37,505 bases of DNA from Betaproteobacteria bacterium (GCA_004298325.1 SCUF01000148.1:1-37505); one strand, 5' to 3'; shown: positions 9,597-18,214, numbered from the stretch's first letter. The notes: generated by a model from the sequence alone, not told the origin. Numbers and translations: made by a program.

Positions 9597-10133
9597 ATGC
9601 CGGCCGCGCCCACCGAGGCCATCGAGCGCGCGCGGCGCGTGCGGCTGATGCTCTTTGACGTCGACGGCGTACTCACCGACGGTCGGCTCTGGTACAGCGC
9701 GCAGGGAGAGGCGCTGAAGGCGTTCAGCGCGCGCGACGGCCACGGCATGAAGCTGCTCGCCGCGGCCGGGGTGCGCCTGGCGCTGCTGTCGGGGCGTTCC
9801 TCGCCTGCAGTGGCGTTGCGCGCCGCGGAACTCGGCATCGACCTCGTGCTGCAGGGCATCGCCGACAAGCGCGCCGCGTTCGATGCGCTGCTCGCGCAGC
9901 TCGCGCTCGAGCCGGCTGCCGCCGGCTTCATGGGCGACGAGCTGGTCGACCTGCCGGTGCTGCGGCGCTGCGGCTTCGCCTGCGCTCCGGGCGAGGCGCC
10001 CGAGCTGGTGCGGCAGCATGCGCATTACGTGGCGCGCGCCGCGGCCGGCGGCGGCGCGGTGCGCGAGGTGTGCGAGTTCGTGCTGCGCGCTCAGGGCCGG
10101 CTCGACGGTGCGCTCGAGGCCTACCTGCAGTGA
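9597..10133 (+). CDS. kdsC: KdsC, 3-deoxy-D-manno-octulosonate 8-phosphate phosphatase
   Basis: A 178-residue HAD-superfamily phosphatase that releases Kdo from Kdo 8-phosphate. The catalytic motif is F-D-V-D-G-V-L-T-D-G with nucleophile D21 and acid/base D23. Motif II lies in L-L-S-G-R and the C-terminal metal ligand in M-G-D-E-L-V-D. The length is typical of the tetrameric C0-type enzyme. The start is ATG at 9597. The stop overlaps the lptC start codon as GTGA, so Kdo synthesis and the LPS export genes are translationally linked. Confidence 0.96.
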   Translation: MPAAPTEAIERARRVRLMLFDVDGVLTDGRLWYSAQGEALKAFSARDGHGMKLLAAAGVRLALLSGRSSPAVALRAAELGIDLVLQGIADKRAAFDALLAQLALEPAAAGFMGDELVDLPVLRRCGFACAPGEAPELVRQHAHYVARAAAGGGAVREVCEFVLRAQGRLDGALEAYLQ

Positions 10134-10717
10134 AGCTCTCGGCGACCCGCCTGTTTCCGCTGCTGCTGGTGCTCGCGCTCGCGCTGCTCAGCATCTGGCT
10201 CGAGCGCACCCTGCGCGAAGAGGAAAGGCATCCGGCGCTGCGGCGGCACGATCCGGATTTCCTGGTGGAGCACTTCAAGCTCACCCGCTTCAACGCCGCG
10301 GGCGCGCCCGAAGCAACGCTGGCGGCTTCGAAGATGGTACATTACCCGGACGACGACTCGACCGAGCTGCTGGCTCCGCGAATCGTGCAAAGCAAGGCGA
10401 ACGAGCCGCGCCTGACGCTGAGCGCCGACCGGGGCGCGCTCTCCCATGACGGTGAAGAGGTATTTCTCTACGGCAACGTGCTGCTGCTGCGTGAAGCCGG
10501 CGCGGGCCATTCCGAAGCGCGCATGCGCACCAGCTTCCTGCACCTGGTGAGCGCCCGCTCGCTGGTGCGCACCGACCGTGAGGTGAGCGTGGCGGAGCCC
10601 GAGCGGCTGCTGCAGGCGCGCGGCATGGAGTACCGCAACGACACGCGGCAACTGTTCCTGCGCGAGCGGGTGCGCGGCCGCTTTGCGCCGAAGGCGAGGA
10701 AATCGGACCCACGGTGA
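10130..10717 (+). CDS. lptC: LptC, inner-membrane LPS export protein
   Basis: A 195-residue bitopic protein. One N-terminal transmembrane helix (about residues 7-23, rich in Leu/Ala) anchors a periplasmic beta-jellyroll domain that takes LPS from LptBFG and hands it to LptA. The frame after the helix shows typical LptC content: D-Y/F-L-V-E-H-F, a T-R-F-N-A-A-G-A-P segment, and [11 protein letters not shown] followed by V-x-L-Y-G-N-V. The start is GTG at 10130, giving a four-base overlap with kdsC. Its stop overlaps the lptA start in the same way. Sequence conservation in this family is low; the position between kdsC and lptA makes the call firm. Confidence 0.93.
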   Translation: MKLSATRLFPLLLVLALALLSIWLERTLREEERHPALRRHDPDFLVEHFKLTRFNAAGAPEATLAASKMVHYPDDDSTELLAPRIVQSKANEPRLTLSADRGALSHDGEEVFLYGNVLLLREAGAGHSEARMRTSFLHLVSARSLVRTDREVSVAEPERLLQARGMEYRNDTRQLFLRERVRGRFAPKARKSDPR

Positions 10718-11298
10718 CACGCCAGCGCCACATGCCTGCCGGCGCCGCACTTGCGGCGCTCGCCCTATGCCTGCCGGCGGCGGCCGCGCTGGCGGAGAAG
10801 GCCGATCGCGACAAACCGACGCAGATCGAGGCCGACCGCATGAGCGCCGACGATGCGCGGCGCATCAGCATCTTCGAGGGCAACGTCGTCTTCAGCAAAG
10901 GCACCATCAGCCTGCGCGCCGAGCGCATCGTGGTGCGCCAGGACGCCGAGGGCTTCCTGCAGGCCAGCGCGAGCGGCAAGCCGGTGCGCTTCCGGCAGCG
11001 CAGCGACCCCCGCGGCGCGCGCGAGGGCGTGTGGGCCGAAGGCGAGGCGCTGCGCATCGAAATCGACGACCGCAGCCAGAAGGTCGAACTCTTCGAGCAG
11101 GCGCGCGTGCTGCGCGACCAGGACGAAGTGCGCGGCGAGTACATCGCGCTCGACCAGCGCTCGGAGGTGTTTTCCGCCAGCGCCGCCAAGGGCGGTTCGA
11201 CCGCGGGCCGGGTGCGCGCGGTGATCCAGCCGAAAGCGCCGGCGGACGCGCCCTCCGCGCCGGGCAAGACCGAAACCGACAAGCCGCCGGCGCGATGA
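10714..11298 (+). CDS. lptA: LptA, periplasmic LPS transport bridge protein
   Basis: A 194-residue protein with a signal peptide ending near A-A-A-L-A (about residue 27) and an OstA/LptA domain. LptA polymers form the periplasmic bridge from LptC to LptD. Visible features are [28 protein letters not shown] and G-E-Y-I-A-L. The last 30 residues are Ala/Pro/Lys-rich and probably disordered. The start is GTG at 10714, overlapping the lptC stop; ATG at 10732 is an alternative that still gives a signal peptide. The stop overlaps lptB as ATGA. Confidence 0.94.
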   Translation: MTRQRHMPAGAALAALALCLPAAAALAEKADRDKPTQIEADRMSADDARRISIFEGNVVFSKGTISLRAERIVVRQDAEGFLQASASGKPVRFRQRSDPRGAREGVWAEGEALRIEIDDRSQKVELFEQARVLRDQDEVRGEYIALDQRSEVFSASAAKGGSTAGRVRAVIQPKAPADAPSAPGKTETDKPPAR

Positions 11299-12017
11299 GC
11301 GTCCTGCGCGCCGAGAACCTGCGCAAGCGCTACAAGGCGCGCACCGTGGTGCAGGGGGCGTCGCTCGAAGTGGCGAGCGGCGAGGTCGTCGGCCTGCTCG
11401 GTCCCAACGGCGCCGGCAAGACCACCTGCTTCTACATGATCGTCGGCCTGGTGCCGGCGGACGACGGCCGCATCAGCCTCGACGGCCGCGACCTCACGCA
11501 GCTGCCGATCCATCGCCGCGCGCGCCTCGGCATCTCCTATCTGCCGCAGGAGAATTCGGTGTTCCGCAAGCTCAGCGTGGAGGAAAACGTCCAGGCGGTG
11601 CTCGAGCTGCAGGGGCTGCCACCGGAGGCGATCGAGCCGCGCCTGGCCGAGCTGCTCGCCGAACTCAACATCTCGCACCTGCGCCGGCACCCGGCGCACG
11701 CGCTCTCGGGCGGCGAGCGCCGGCGCCTGGAAATCGCGCGCGCGCTCGGCACCCAGCCGCTGTTCATCCTGCTCGACGAGCCCTTTGCCGGCGTCGATCC
11801 GATTGCGGTGCTCGACATCCAGCGCATCATCCGCTTCCTCAAGGAGCGCGGCATCGGCGTGCTGATCACCGATCACAACGTGCGCGAAACGCTCGGCATC
11901 TGCGACCGCGCCTACATCATCAATGAAGGCGCCGTGCTGGCCTCCGGGCAGCCCGGGGACATCATCTATAATGAAAACGTTCGCCGGGTCTATCTCGGCG
12001 AGAACTTCCGCATGTAG
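11295..12017 (+). CDS. lptB: LptB, ATPase of the LPS export ABC transporter
   Basis: A 240-residue ABC ATPase that powers LptFG extraction of LPS from the inner membrane. Motifs are Walker A (G-P-N-G-A-G-K-T-T), the Q-loop (S-Y-L-P-Q-E), the signature L-S-G-G-E-R-R-R, Walker B ([12 protein letters not shown]) and the switch histidine in T-D-H-N-V. The C-terminus ends V-R-R-V-Y-L-G-E-x-F, the standard LptB end. ATG at 11295 overlaps the lptA stop. rpoN starts six bases after the stop, the common lptB-rpoN neighbour pair. Confidence 0.97.
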   Translation: MSVLRAENLRKRYKARTVVQGASLEVASGEVVGLLGPNGAGKTTCFYMIVGLVPADDGRISLDGRDLTQLPIHRRARLGISYLPQENSVFRKLSVEENVQAVLELQGLPPEAIEPRLAELLAELNISHLRRHPAHALSGGERRRLEIARALGTQPLFILLDEPFAGVDPIAVLDIQRIIRFLKERGIGVLITDHNVRETLGICDRAYIINEGAVLASGQPGDIIYNENVRRVYLGENFRM

Positions 12018-12023
12018 GCCGGC

Positions 12024-13427
12024 ATGAAACCCACCCTGCAGTTCCGGCTCTCGCAGCACCTGACGCTGACGCCGCAATTGCAGCAAGCCATCCGCCTGCT
12101 GCAGCTTTCCACGGTCGAGCTGAACCAGGAAATCGAGCGCCTGCTGGCCGACAACCCGGCGCTGGAACGTGCCGACGCCGAAGCCGAAGACGACGGCGCC
12201 GCGGCGCGCGCGCCCACGGAGGGCGCTGCACGCAGCGGCGAAACGGCCACGCGCCGCGACACCGACGAACTGCCGCCCGAGTACGGCGCGGCGTGGCCGC
12301 GCCCCGAGGGCGACGACGATGACGATCGCGGCTTCTCGCTGCCGGATACGCCGACGTTGCGCGATCACCTGATCGAGCAGCTGCGCCTGACCAACCTGAG
12401 CGCGCGCGACCGCGTGCTGGTCGGGCTGCTGATCGATGCGCTCGACGAAGACGGTTACCTGACGCAGAGCCTGGAGGAGATCGCGGCGCTGTTGCCGCCC
12501 GAAGCCGAGGTCAGCGTGGACGAACTCGCCGTCGCCCTGCGCCAGCTGCAGAATCTCGAGCCGGTCGGCGTCGGCGCGCGCACGCCCTCGGAATGCCTCG
12601 CGCTGCAAGTGCAGGCGCGTGGCACCGCCGACGCCACCGGCCGGCTCGCCCTGGCGATCGCCGAGCATCATCTGGAGCTGCTCGCCGCGCACGATTACGT
12701 GCGACTGCGCGCCGCCACCGGAGCGGATGACGCGGCGCTGCGCGCCGCGCAGCAGCTCATCCGCGGCCTGAATCCGCGGCCCGGCGCCGAGTTCGCCAAG
12801 CTCGAGGCGCGCTACGTTATTCCCGACGTCATCGTGCGCAAGGTGAAGGGCGCGTGGCGCACGGTGCTCAATCCGGAGGCGATGCCGAAGCTGCGCATCC
12901 ACCGCCTCTACGCCGAGCTTGCCGCGGGCCGCGCCAACGGCGGCGCCGCGCTCGGCGCGCAGCTGCAGGAAGCACGCTGGCTGATCAAGAACGTGCAGCA
13001 GCGTTTCGACACCATCCTGCGGGTGGCGCAGGCGATCGTCGAGCGGCAGCGGCATTTCCTCGAGCACGGCGACGTCGCGATGCGGCCGATGGTGCTGCGG
13101 GAGATTGCCGCGGTGCTCGGCCTGCACGAAAGCACCATTTCGCGCGTGACGACGCAGAAATACATGGCGACGCCGCGCGGCACCTACGAACTGAAGTACT
13201 TCTTCGGCAGCCATGTCGCCACCGACAGCGGGGGTGCGGCCTCCGGCAAGGCGATCCGCGCGCTGATCCGCCAGCTGGTGGCGGCCGAGAACGCGCGGCT
13301 GCCGCTGTCGGACGCACGCATCTCGCAAATTCTCGCGCAACAGGGTATCGTGGTGGCGCGACGCACCGTCGCCAAATACCGCGAATCCCTGCAGATCCCG
13401 CCCGCCAACCAGCGCAAGAGCCTGTGA
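12024..13427 (+). CDS. rpoN: RpoN, RNA polymerase sigma-54 factor
   Basis: A 467-residue sigma factor for -24/-12 promoters that need enhancer-binding ATPases. Region I (residues 1-50) is Gln/Leu-rich (L-T-P-Q-L-Q-Q-A-I-R-L-L-Q-L). Region II (about 55-105) is variable and acidic with a run of five aspartates. The core-binding domain follows. The HTH lies around L-R-E-I-A-A-V-L-G-L-H-E-S-T-I-S-R, and the RpoN box A-R-R-T-V-A-K-Y-R-E is at 445-454. All domains are intact. ATG at 12024 follows lptB by six bases. hpf, ptsN and rapZ downstream form the classic rpoN neighbourhood. Confidence 0.98.
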   Translation: MKPTLQFRLSQHLTLTPQLQQAIRLLQLSTVELNQEIERLLADNPALERADAEAEDDGAAARAPTEGAARSGETATRRDTDELPPEYGAAWPRPEGDDDDDRGFSLPDTPTLRDHLIEQLRLTNLSARDRVLVGLLIDALDEDGYLTQSLEEIAALLPPEAEVSVDELAVALRQLQNLEPVGVGARTPSECLALQVQARGTADATGRLALAIAEHHLELLAAHDYVRLRAATGADDAALRAAQQLIRGLNPRPGAEFAKLEARYVIPDVIVRKVKGAWRTVLNPEAMPKLRIHRLYAELAAGRANGGAALGAQLQEARWLIKNVQQRFDTILRVAQAIVERQRHFLEHGDVAMRPMVLREIAAVLGLHESTISRVTTQKYMATPRGTYELKYFFGSHVATDSGGAASGKAIRALIRQLVAAENARLPLSDARISQILAQQGIVVARRTVAKYRESLQIPPANQRKSL

Positions 13428-13467
13428 GGCGGCGCGGACCATCGTTTCAAACCGCAAGGAGCGAGGC

Positions 13468-13779
13468 ATGAACCTGAACGTCAGCGGCCATCAGCTCGAA
13501 GTCACCCCGGCGATCCGCAAGTACGTGAATTCGAAGCTGGAACGCGTGAAGCGGCACTTTGACCACCTGATCGACGCCCACGTCATCCTGTCGGTGGCGA
13601 AACTCAAGCAGAAGGCGGAGGTCACGCTGCACGTGCGCGGCAAGGATATCCATTGTCAGTGTGAGGACGAAGACCTGTACGCCGCCATCGACCTGTTGAT
13701 CGACAAGCTCGACCGCCAGGTTCTGAAATACAAGAACAGGCGCCTGGAGGCGCCGCACGATCCGATCAAGCGGCGCTGA
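13468..13779 (+). CDS. hpf: HPF/RaiA-type ribosome hibernation-promoting factor (short form)
   Basis: A 103-residue protein of the short HPF/YfiA family. It binds the 30S decoding region in stationary phase and favours 100S ribosome dimers. Visible are the N-terminal strand M-N-L-N-V-S-G-H-Q-L-E-V-T-P-A-I-R-K-Y-V, the basic helices with K-R-H-F and K-L-K-Q-K-A, and the D-L-Y-A-A-I-D-L-L-I-D-K-L-D-R-Q segment. A clear ribosome-binding site (AAGGAG) precedes ATG at 13468. It sits directly after rpoN, as in many proteobacteria, and is probably the last gene before the hairpin at 13780. Confidence 0.96.
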   Translation: MNLNVSGHQLEVTPAIRKYVNSKLERVKRHFDHLIDAHVILSVAKLKQKAEVTLHVRGKDIHCQCEDEDLYAAIDLLIDKLDRQVLKYKNRRLEAPHDPIKRR

Positions 13780-13800
13780 GCGGGGGCCGCCGGCCCCCGC
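13780..13800 (+). terminator. GC-rich hairpin between hpf and ptsN
   Basis: GCGGGGGCC (13780-13788) and GGCCCCCGC (13792-13800) form a perfect nine-pair stem around a three-base loop. It starts at the last base of the hpf stop codon. No U-run follows, so it is not a standard intrinsic terminator; it may attenuate or protect the upstream mRNA. It also covers the place where the -35 of the downstream TATAAT would lie. Confidence 0.5.
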
Positions 13801-13813
13801 CGGGGTTCCGCTA

Positions 13814-13819
13814 TATAAT
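13814..13819 (+). promoter_or_regulatory. Putative -10 element for ptsN-hprK-rapZ
   Basis: A perfect TATAAT lies 33 bases before the ptsN start, in the only AT-rich patch of this gap. The matching -35 position falls within the GC-rich hairpin arm and does not match consensus, so activity is uncertain. Confidence 0.5.
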
Positions 13820-13852
13820 GCGCGCCCTCTCCGGCCCTATTGCCACGGCTGC

Positions 13853-14338
13853 ATGAACCTGGTCGCCAAGCTCCTCCCGCCGGGCAACGTCGTCCTCGAC
13901 CTGCCCGTGTCCAGCAAGAAGCGCCTGTTCGAGCAGATCGGGCTGCTGTTCGAGAACCATCACGGCATCGCCCGCAACCGCGTCTTCGACAGCCTGTTCG
14001 ACCGCGAGCGGCTCGGCTCGACCGGTCTTGGCCAAGGCGTCGCGATTCCGCACGGCCGCCTCAAGGGACTCAAGGAAGCGCTCGGGGCGTTCATGCGCCT
14101 GGCGCAGCCCGTGCCCTTCGATGCCCCGGACGGCAAGCCGGTGACCCTCGTGTTCACGCTGCTGGTGCCCGAGCAGGCCACCGAGAAGCACCTGCAGATC
14201 CTCTCCGAACTGGCGCAGATGTTCAGCGACCGCGAGCTGCGCGAGGCACTCGCCGGCGCCCCCGACGCAGGTTCGCTCCACCGCCTCATTTCCGCCTGGC
14301 AGCCGGATGCGGCAGGTCAGCGTCAAGCAGCTGCATGA
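13853..14338 (+). CDS. ptsN: PtsN, nitrogen phosphotransferase system protein EIIA-Ntr
   Basis: A 161-residue EIIA domain of the nitrogen-related PTS. It receives phosphate from NPr/HPr on a histidine and acts as a regulator, for example of K+ handling and stress responses, rather than in sugar uptake. The phospho-site is in G-V-A-I-P-H-G-R, with the histidine at residue 67. S-K-K-R-L-F-E-Q near residue 20 and the E-K-H-L-Q-I-L-S-E-L-A segment are also family-typical. ATG at 13853 was chosen because it gives the standard length. The last 32 bases overlap hprK in another frame. Confidence 0.96.
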   Translation: MNLVAKLLPPGNVVLDLPVSSKKRLFEQIGLLFENHHGIARNRVFDSLFDRERLGSTGLGQGVAIPHGRLKGLKEALGAFMRLAQPVPFDAPDGKPVTLVFTLLVPEQATEKHLQILSELAQMFSDRELREALAGAPDAGSLHRLISAWQPDAAGQRQAAA

Positions 14339-15257
14339 CGACAACCGCGAGGCGCTAGCCCTCGCCTGGGTCGCGGCGCAGGACAGCGCCGCCGTGGTGC
14401 GCCGCGAAGCCGCCGCCTCGGCGGCGCTCATCGGCCACCTCAACCTGACGCACCCGAACACGATCCAGGTGCTGGGCGCCTACGAGACGAGCCTCGCCGC
14501 CGGCTACGATCCCGAGCACCATGCCCGCTTCGCCGCGCGGCTGTTCGCCGCGGCGCCGGCGGCCATCATCCTCGCCGACGGCGTCGCGCCGCTGCCCGGC
14601 CTGATGGCGGGCGCGGTGAACGCCGGGATCCCGCTGTTCTCCACGCCGCGCTCCGCGGCCGCCGTCATCGAGAAGCTTTCGCGCTACCTGGGCAAGGCGC
14701 TCGCCGACACCACCGAGCGGCACGGCGTCTTCATGGACGTGCTCGGCGTCGGCGTGCTGATCACCGGCGAATCCGGCGTCGGCAAGAGCGAGCTGGGTCT
14801 GGAGCTGATCAGCCGCGGCCATGGCCTGGTGGCGGACGACGTCACCGAGATCCGGCGCATTGCCGCCAACACGCTCGAGGGGCGCTGCCCGCCGCTGCTG
14901 CGCGATTTCATCGAGGTGCGCGGCCTGGGCCTGCTCAACGTGCGCACGATCTTCGGCCAGACCGCCGTGCGCCCGAAGATGAAACTCAAGCTCGTCGTGC
15001 AGCTGGAAAGACCCGCGGCCGGCGGCGTGCGCGACGCGACTGAGCGCCTGCCGCTGTCCGAGCTCTCGGAGGAGATCCTCGGCGTCACGGTGCGCAAGGT
15101 GATCGTTCCGGTGGCCGCCGGGCGCAACCTCGCGGTGCTGCTCGAGGCCGCCGTGCGCAACTACATCCTGCAGCTGCGCGGCATCAACTCAATGGCGGAA
15201 TTCGTGGCGCGCCAGAAGCAGGCCATGGAGCAAGAGCCGCTGGCGGACGACGATTAG
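14307..15257 (+). CDS. hprK: HprK, HPr kinase/phosphorylase
   Basis: A 316-residue enzyme that phosphorylates and dephosphorylates a serine of HPr using ATP or pyrophosphate. The N-terminal domain ends near residue 130. The C-terminal kinase domain has R-H-G-V-F-M-D-V-L-G, the P-loop G-E-S-G-V-G-K-S (154-161), D-D-V-T-E-I and the family signature E-V-R-G-L-G-L-L-N-V. All catalytic elements are present. Many betaproteobacteria keep hprK beside ptsN although they lack a full sugar PTS. ATG at 14307 lies inside the end of ptsN, implying translational coupling. Confidence 0.97.
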   Translation: MRQVSVKQLHDDNREALALAWVAAQDSAAVVRREAAASAALIGHLNLTHPNTIQVLGAYETSLAAGYDPEHHARFAARLFAAAPAAIILADGVAPLPGLMAGAVNAGIPLFSTPRSAAAVIEKLSRYLGKALADTTERHGVFMDVLGVGVLITGESGVGKSELGLELISRGHGLVADDVTEIRRIAANTLEGRCPPLLRDFIEVRGLGLLNVRTIFGQTAVRPKMKLKLVVQLERPAAGGVRDATERLPLSELSEEILGVTVRKVIVPVAAGRNLAVLLEAAVRNYILQLRGINSMAEFVARQKQAMEQEPLADDD

Positions 15258-15267
15258 GACGCCGGCC

Positions 15268-16110
15268 GTGCAGCTGATCCTGGTGAGCGGGCTGTCGGGC
15301 TCCGGCAAGAGCATCGCACTCGACGTGCTGGAAGACGCCGGCTTCTACTGCATCGACAACCTGCCCGCGACCCTGATCGATGACACGCTCGAATTCGTGC
15401 GCGGCGTCGGTTATGAGCGCATCGCGCTGAGCGTCGATGCGCGCAGCGCTGCCCTATCGTCGCTGCCCGAGCGCATCGCCGCGCTGCAGGAGCGCGGCGT
15501 CGACTGCCGGTTGCTGTTTCTGGAAGCCTCGGCGCCCGAGCTGCTGAAGCGCTTCTCCGAGACGCGCCGCCGCCACCCGCTGGCGGGCGCGGGCCTCACG
15601 CTCGGCGAGGCGATCGCGCAGGAGCGCACGCTGCTCGCCGAGGTCGCCGCACTCGGCCACCGCATCGACACCACCGAGCTGCAACCCAAGGTGCTGCGCA
15701 ACTGGATCCGCGACCTGCTCGGCCTCGGCGGCGGCGCGCTCACGCTGCTGTTCGAGTCGTTTGCCTACAAGGACGGCCTGCCGCTGGATGCCGACTGGGT
15801 GATCGACGCGCGCATGCTGCCCAACCCGCATTACGACCCGGCGCTGCGCGCGCTCACCGGACGCGACGCCGCGGTGATCCAGTTCCTCGGGCAGCAGGAG
15901 GAAGTGCAGCAGCTGCTCGGGGATGTGCGCGCCTTTCTCGGCCGCTGGCTGCCCGAGGTGGTACGCGATAACCGCAGCTACCTGACGGTGGCGATCGGCT
16001 GTACCGGCGGCCGGCACCGCTCGGTGTATCTGGCCGAAAAGCTGGCGCAGGCCTTCGGCGCCCAGTGGCGCGTGCTCGTGCGGCATCGCGGGCTCGCCGC
16101 CGAGGCCTGA
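15268..16110 (+). CDS. rapZ: RapZ, RNase adapter / nucleotide-binding regulator
   Basis: A 280-residue member of the RapZ/YvcJ family. It has an N-terminal Walker A (G-L-S-G-S-G-K-S, residues 8-15), the D-N-L-P motif, and a C-terminal domain with I-G-C-T-G-G-R-H-R-S-V. In enterobacteria RapZ delivers the GlmZ sRNA to RNase E and so senses glucosamine 6-phosphate; whether that holds here is not shown. The start is GTG at 15268, ten bases after hprK. Its gene ends seven bases from the convergent mutY gene. A CCTGAG/CTCAGG inverted repeat (16106-16122) spans both stop codons. Confidence 0.95.
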   Translation: MQLILVSGLSGSGKSIALDVLEDAGFYCIDNLPATLIDDTLEFVRGVGYERIALSVDARSAALSSLPERIAALQERGVDCRLLFLEASAPELLKRFSETRRRHPLAGAGLTLGEAIAQERTLLAEVAALGHRIDTTELQPKVLRNWIRDLLGLGGGALTLLFESFAYKDGLPLDADWVIDARMLPNPHYDPALRALTGRDAAVIQFLGQQEEVQQLLGDVRAFLGRWLPEVVRDNRSYLTVAIGCTGGRHRSVYLAEKLAQAFGAQWRVLVRHRGLAAEA

Positions 16111-16117
16111 GGCGCGC

Positions 16118-17155
16118 TCAGGGCCGCGCCGCAAGCTGCGTCAGCAGATTGCGCACCGGGGCCGGCACGGCGCTTCGCGCCGCGTCGGCCACGTCCAGCC
16201 AGAGGCGCCCGGCGCGCTCGGCACGCGCGCTGCTGCGACGCACTTCGCACAGCCACGGCAGCACGTGCAGCCGAAAATGCGTGAACGCATGCTCCAGCGA
16301 CGGCAGGCGGCGCACCGCGGCGATGTCGCAGCCGATGGACCGCCCGAACGCCGCCGCGTCGCGGCCATGCATTTCCGGGAAGCTCCAGAGGCCGCCCCAC
16401 AATCCTGAGGACGGGCGCCGCTCCAGCAGCACGCGCCCGTCATGCAGTGCAACCATCCATTGCGCCCTGCGTAGCGGAATCGCCTTGCGCGGACGCGGCG
16501 CCGGCAATTCGGCGATGCGGCCCTCGCGCCGGGCCACGCAGAGCGAAGCCACCGGGCAGGCATCGCACCGCGGACGCGCCCGCCGGCAGACCGCGGCACC
16601 GAGATCCATGAGGCCCTGCGTATAGGTCCGCAGCGAGCGCGCCGGAACCAGCGTTGCGGCCAGTGCCCACAACTCGCGCTGTACCGCGGCATCGCCGGGG
16701 AAGCCGGCGATGCCGAAGCAGCGCGCCAGCACCCGCTTGACGTTGCCGTCGAGGATCGCCGCCTTGCGGCCGAATGCGAACACCGCGATCGCGGCCGCGG
16801 TCGAGCGGCCGATGCCGGGCAGCGCCGCGAGATCGGCCGGCGAGTGCGGGAAACGCCCGCCGTGCCGCTCGAGCAGCTCGCGCGCCGCCGCGTGCAGGTT
16901 GCGCGCCCGCGCGTAGTAGCCGAGCCCGCTCCAGAGGCGCAACACCTCGTCCTGCGGCGCCCGCGCCAGCGCCCGCACGTCGGGAAAGCGGGCCAGGAAG
17001 CGGCGGTAATAGCCGGTCACCGCGTCGACCTGAGTCTGCTGCAGCATGACCTCCGACAGCCAGATCCGGTAGGCATCGCGCGTGCCCTGCCACGGCAGGC
17101 CATGACGGCCATGCCGCGGCTGCCAGCGGATGATGCGGCGCGCGAAAGCGTTCAT
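16118..17155 (-). CDS. mutY: MutY, adenine DNA glycosylase
   Basis: A 345-residue base-excision repair enzyme that removes adenine mispaired with 8-oxoguanine. The catalytic glutamate is E35 in S-E-V-M-L-Q-Q-T. The helix-hairpin-helix reads L-P-G-I-G-R-S-T-A, followed by D136 in D-G-N-V-K-R-V. The [4Fe-4S] cluster cysteines are C190, C197, C200 and C206 (C-x6-C-x2-C-x5-C). The C-terminal NUDIX-like domain that reads 8-oxoG follows, with G-L-W-G-G-L-W-S-F-P. The length is normal. ATG at 17155 lies only six bases after a TAGAAT on the minus strand and has no ribosome-binding site, which suggests a leaderless message. Confidence 0.97.
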   Translation of the reverse strand: MNAFARRIIRWQPRHGRHGLPWQGTRDAYRIWLSEVMLQQTQVDAVTGYYRRFLARFPDVRALARAPQDEVLRLWSGLGYYARARNLHAAARELLERHGGRFPHSPADLAALPGIGRSTAAAIAVFAFGRKAAILDGNVKRVLARCFGIAGFPGDAAVQRELWALAATLVPARSLRTYTQGLMDLGAAVCRRARPRCDACPVASLCVARREGRIAELPAPRPRKAIPLRRAQWMVALHDGRVLLERRPSSGLWGGLWSFPEMHGRDAAAFGRSIGCDIAAVRRLPSLEHAFTHFRLHVLPWLCEVRRSSARAERAGRLWLDVADAARSAVPAPVRNLLTQLAARP

Positions 17156-17161
17156 GCGGCG

Positions 17162-17167
17162 ATTCTA
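17162..17167 (-). promoter_or_regulatory. Putative -10 element of mutY
   Basis: The minus strand reads TAGAAT (five of six consensus positions), six bases before the mutY ATG. The predicted transcription start would coincide with the start codon. On the plus strand the same gap has a TTGACG (17179-17184) that might serve the divergent importer operon, but no convincing -10 follows it. Confidence 0.45.
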
Positions 17168-17230
17168 GTGGCGCCGGTTTGACGCCCGAGGGGCATTTCG
17201 GCAACACTGGGCACCCTTCGCACCGATCCC

Positions 17231-18214
17231 ATGCTCGCTTTCATCCTGCGCCGGCTTGCGCAAGCCGCGCTCGTCATGCTCACCGTGGGGCTGATCGCGT
17301 TTTCGCTGTTTCGCTTCGTCGGCGACCCCGTGCTGTTCATGCTCGGGCAGGAAGCCACACCCGAGGATCGCACCCGGCTCACCCTGCTGCTCGGCCTCGA
17401 CCAGCCGTTCTACGTGCAGTACGCCGGTTTCGTCGCGCGCGCCGTCCAGGGGGAATTCGGCATCTCGCTGCGCCAGGTGCGGCCGGTGTCGGGCATGATC
17501 CTGGAGCGCCTGCCGGCGACGCTGGAGCTTGCGCTGGTGGCCGCGGTGCTGGCGCTGGTGGCAGGGATCGTCATGGGGGTCTACACCGCGCTGCGGCGCA
17601 ATTCCTGGTTTTCCCAGGCGCTGCTCGCGTTGTCGCTCATCGGCGTTTCGCTGCCGACCTTTCTCATCGGCATCCTGCTGATCCTGGTGTTCGCGGTGCT
17701 GCTGGGCTGGCTGCCGTCATTTGGCCGCGGCGAGACGGTCGACCTGGGCTGGTGGTCCACGGGTTTTCTCACCGCCTCGGGCCTGAAGGCGCTGATCCTG
17801 CCTTCGATCACGCTCGGGTTGTTCCAGATGACGCTCATCCAGCGCCTGGTGCGCACCGAGATGCTGGAGGTGCTGCGCACCGATTACATCAAGTTCGCGC
17901 GGGCGCGGGGCCTGAGCGACCGCGCGGTGCACTTCCGCCACGCGCTCAAGAACACGCTCGTGCCGGTGATCACGATCACGGGGCTGCAGCTCGGCGCCAT
18001 CATCGCCTTCGCCATCATCACCGAAACCGTCTTTCAATGGCCCGGCATGGGGCTGCTGTTCATCCAGTCGGTGCAGTTCGCCGACATTCCGGTGATGGCG
18101 GCGTACCTTTGCCTGATCGCGCTGTTCTTCGTCGTCATCAACCTCGTGGTCGACCTGCTGTACTACGCCGTCGACCCGCGCCTGCGCATCGACCGCGCGG
18201 CCGCCGCGCACTGA
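17231..18214 (+). CDS. Peptide/nickel-type ABC transporter permease (DppB/OppB family)
   Basis: A 327-residue inner-membrane permease. The N-terminal M-L-A-F-I-L-R-R-L helix and G-D-P segment are typical of DppB/OppB. About six hydrophobic helices follow. The EAA coupling loop reads D-Y-I-K-F-A-R-A-R-G-L-S around residues 218-229, followed by H-A-L-K-N-T-L-V-P-V-I-T. It pairs with the second permease at 19889. It is first in a five-gene operon that includes a binding protein and two ATPases, so the transporter is complete. The substrate, perhaps di- or oligopeptides, cannot be fixed from sequence. Confidence 0.93.
   Translation: MLAFILRRLAQAALVMLTVGLIAFSLFRFVGDPVLFMLGQEATPEDRTRLTLLLGLDQPFYVQYAGFVARAVQGEFGISLRQVRPVSGMILERLPATLELALVAAVLALVAGIVMGVYTALRRNSWFSQALLALSLIGVSLPTFLIGILLILVFAVLLGWLPSFGRGETVDLGWWSTGFLTASGLKALILPSITLGLFQMTLIQRLVRTEMLEVLRTDYIKFARARGLSDRAVHFRHALKNTLVPVITITGLQLGAIIAFAIITETVFQWPGMGLLFIQSVQFADIPVMAAYLCLIALFFVVINLVVDLLYYAVDPRLRIDRAAAAH

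Noticed and set aside
8531-9931. Minus-strand frame continuing the antiporter gene upstream to give a protein of over 1100 residues
   Set aside because: The extra part is antisense to kdsD and kdsC, has low-complexity Arg/Ala/His content and no domain; high GC keeps such frames open.
11967-11972. TATAAT near the end of lptB as an rpoN promoter
   Set aside because: It falls in codons for Tyr-Asn of the conserved LptB C-terminus, with no -35 at 17 bp; possible but not supported over chance.
16106-16122. CCTGAG/CTCAGG inverted repeat between rapZ and mutY as a bidirectional terminator
   Set aside because: The stem is only six pairs with no U-run on either side, and the symmetry partly reflects the two facing TGA stop codons.
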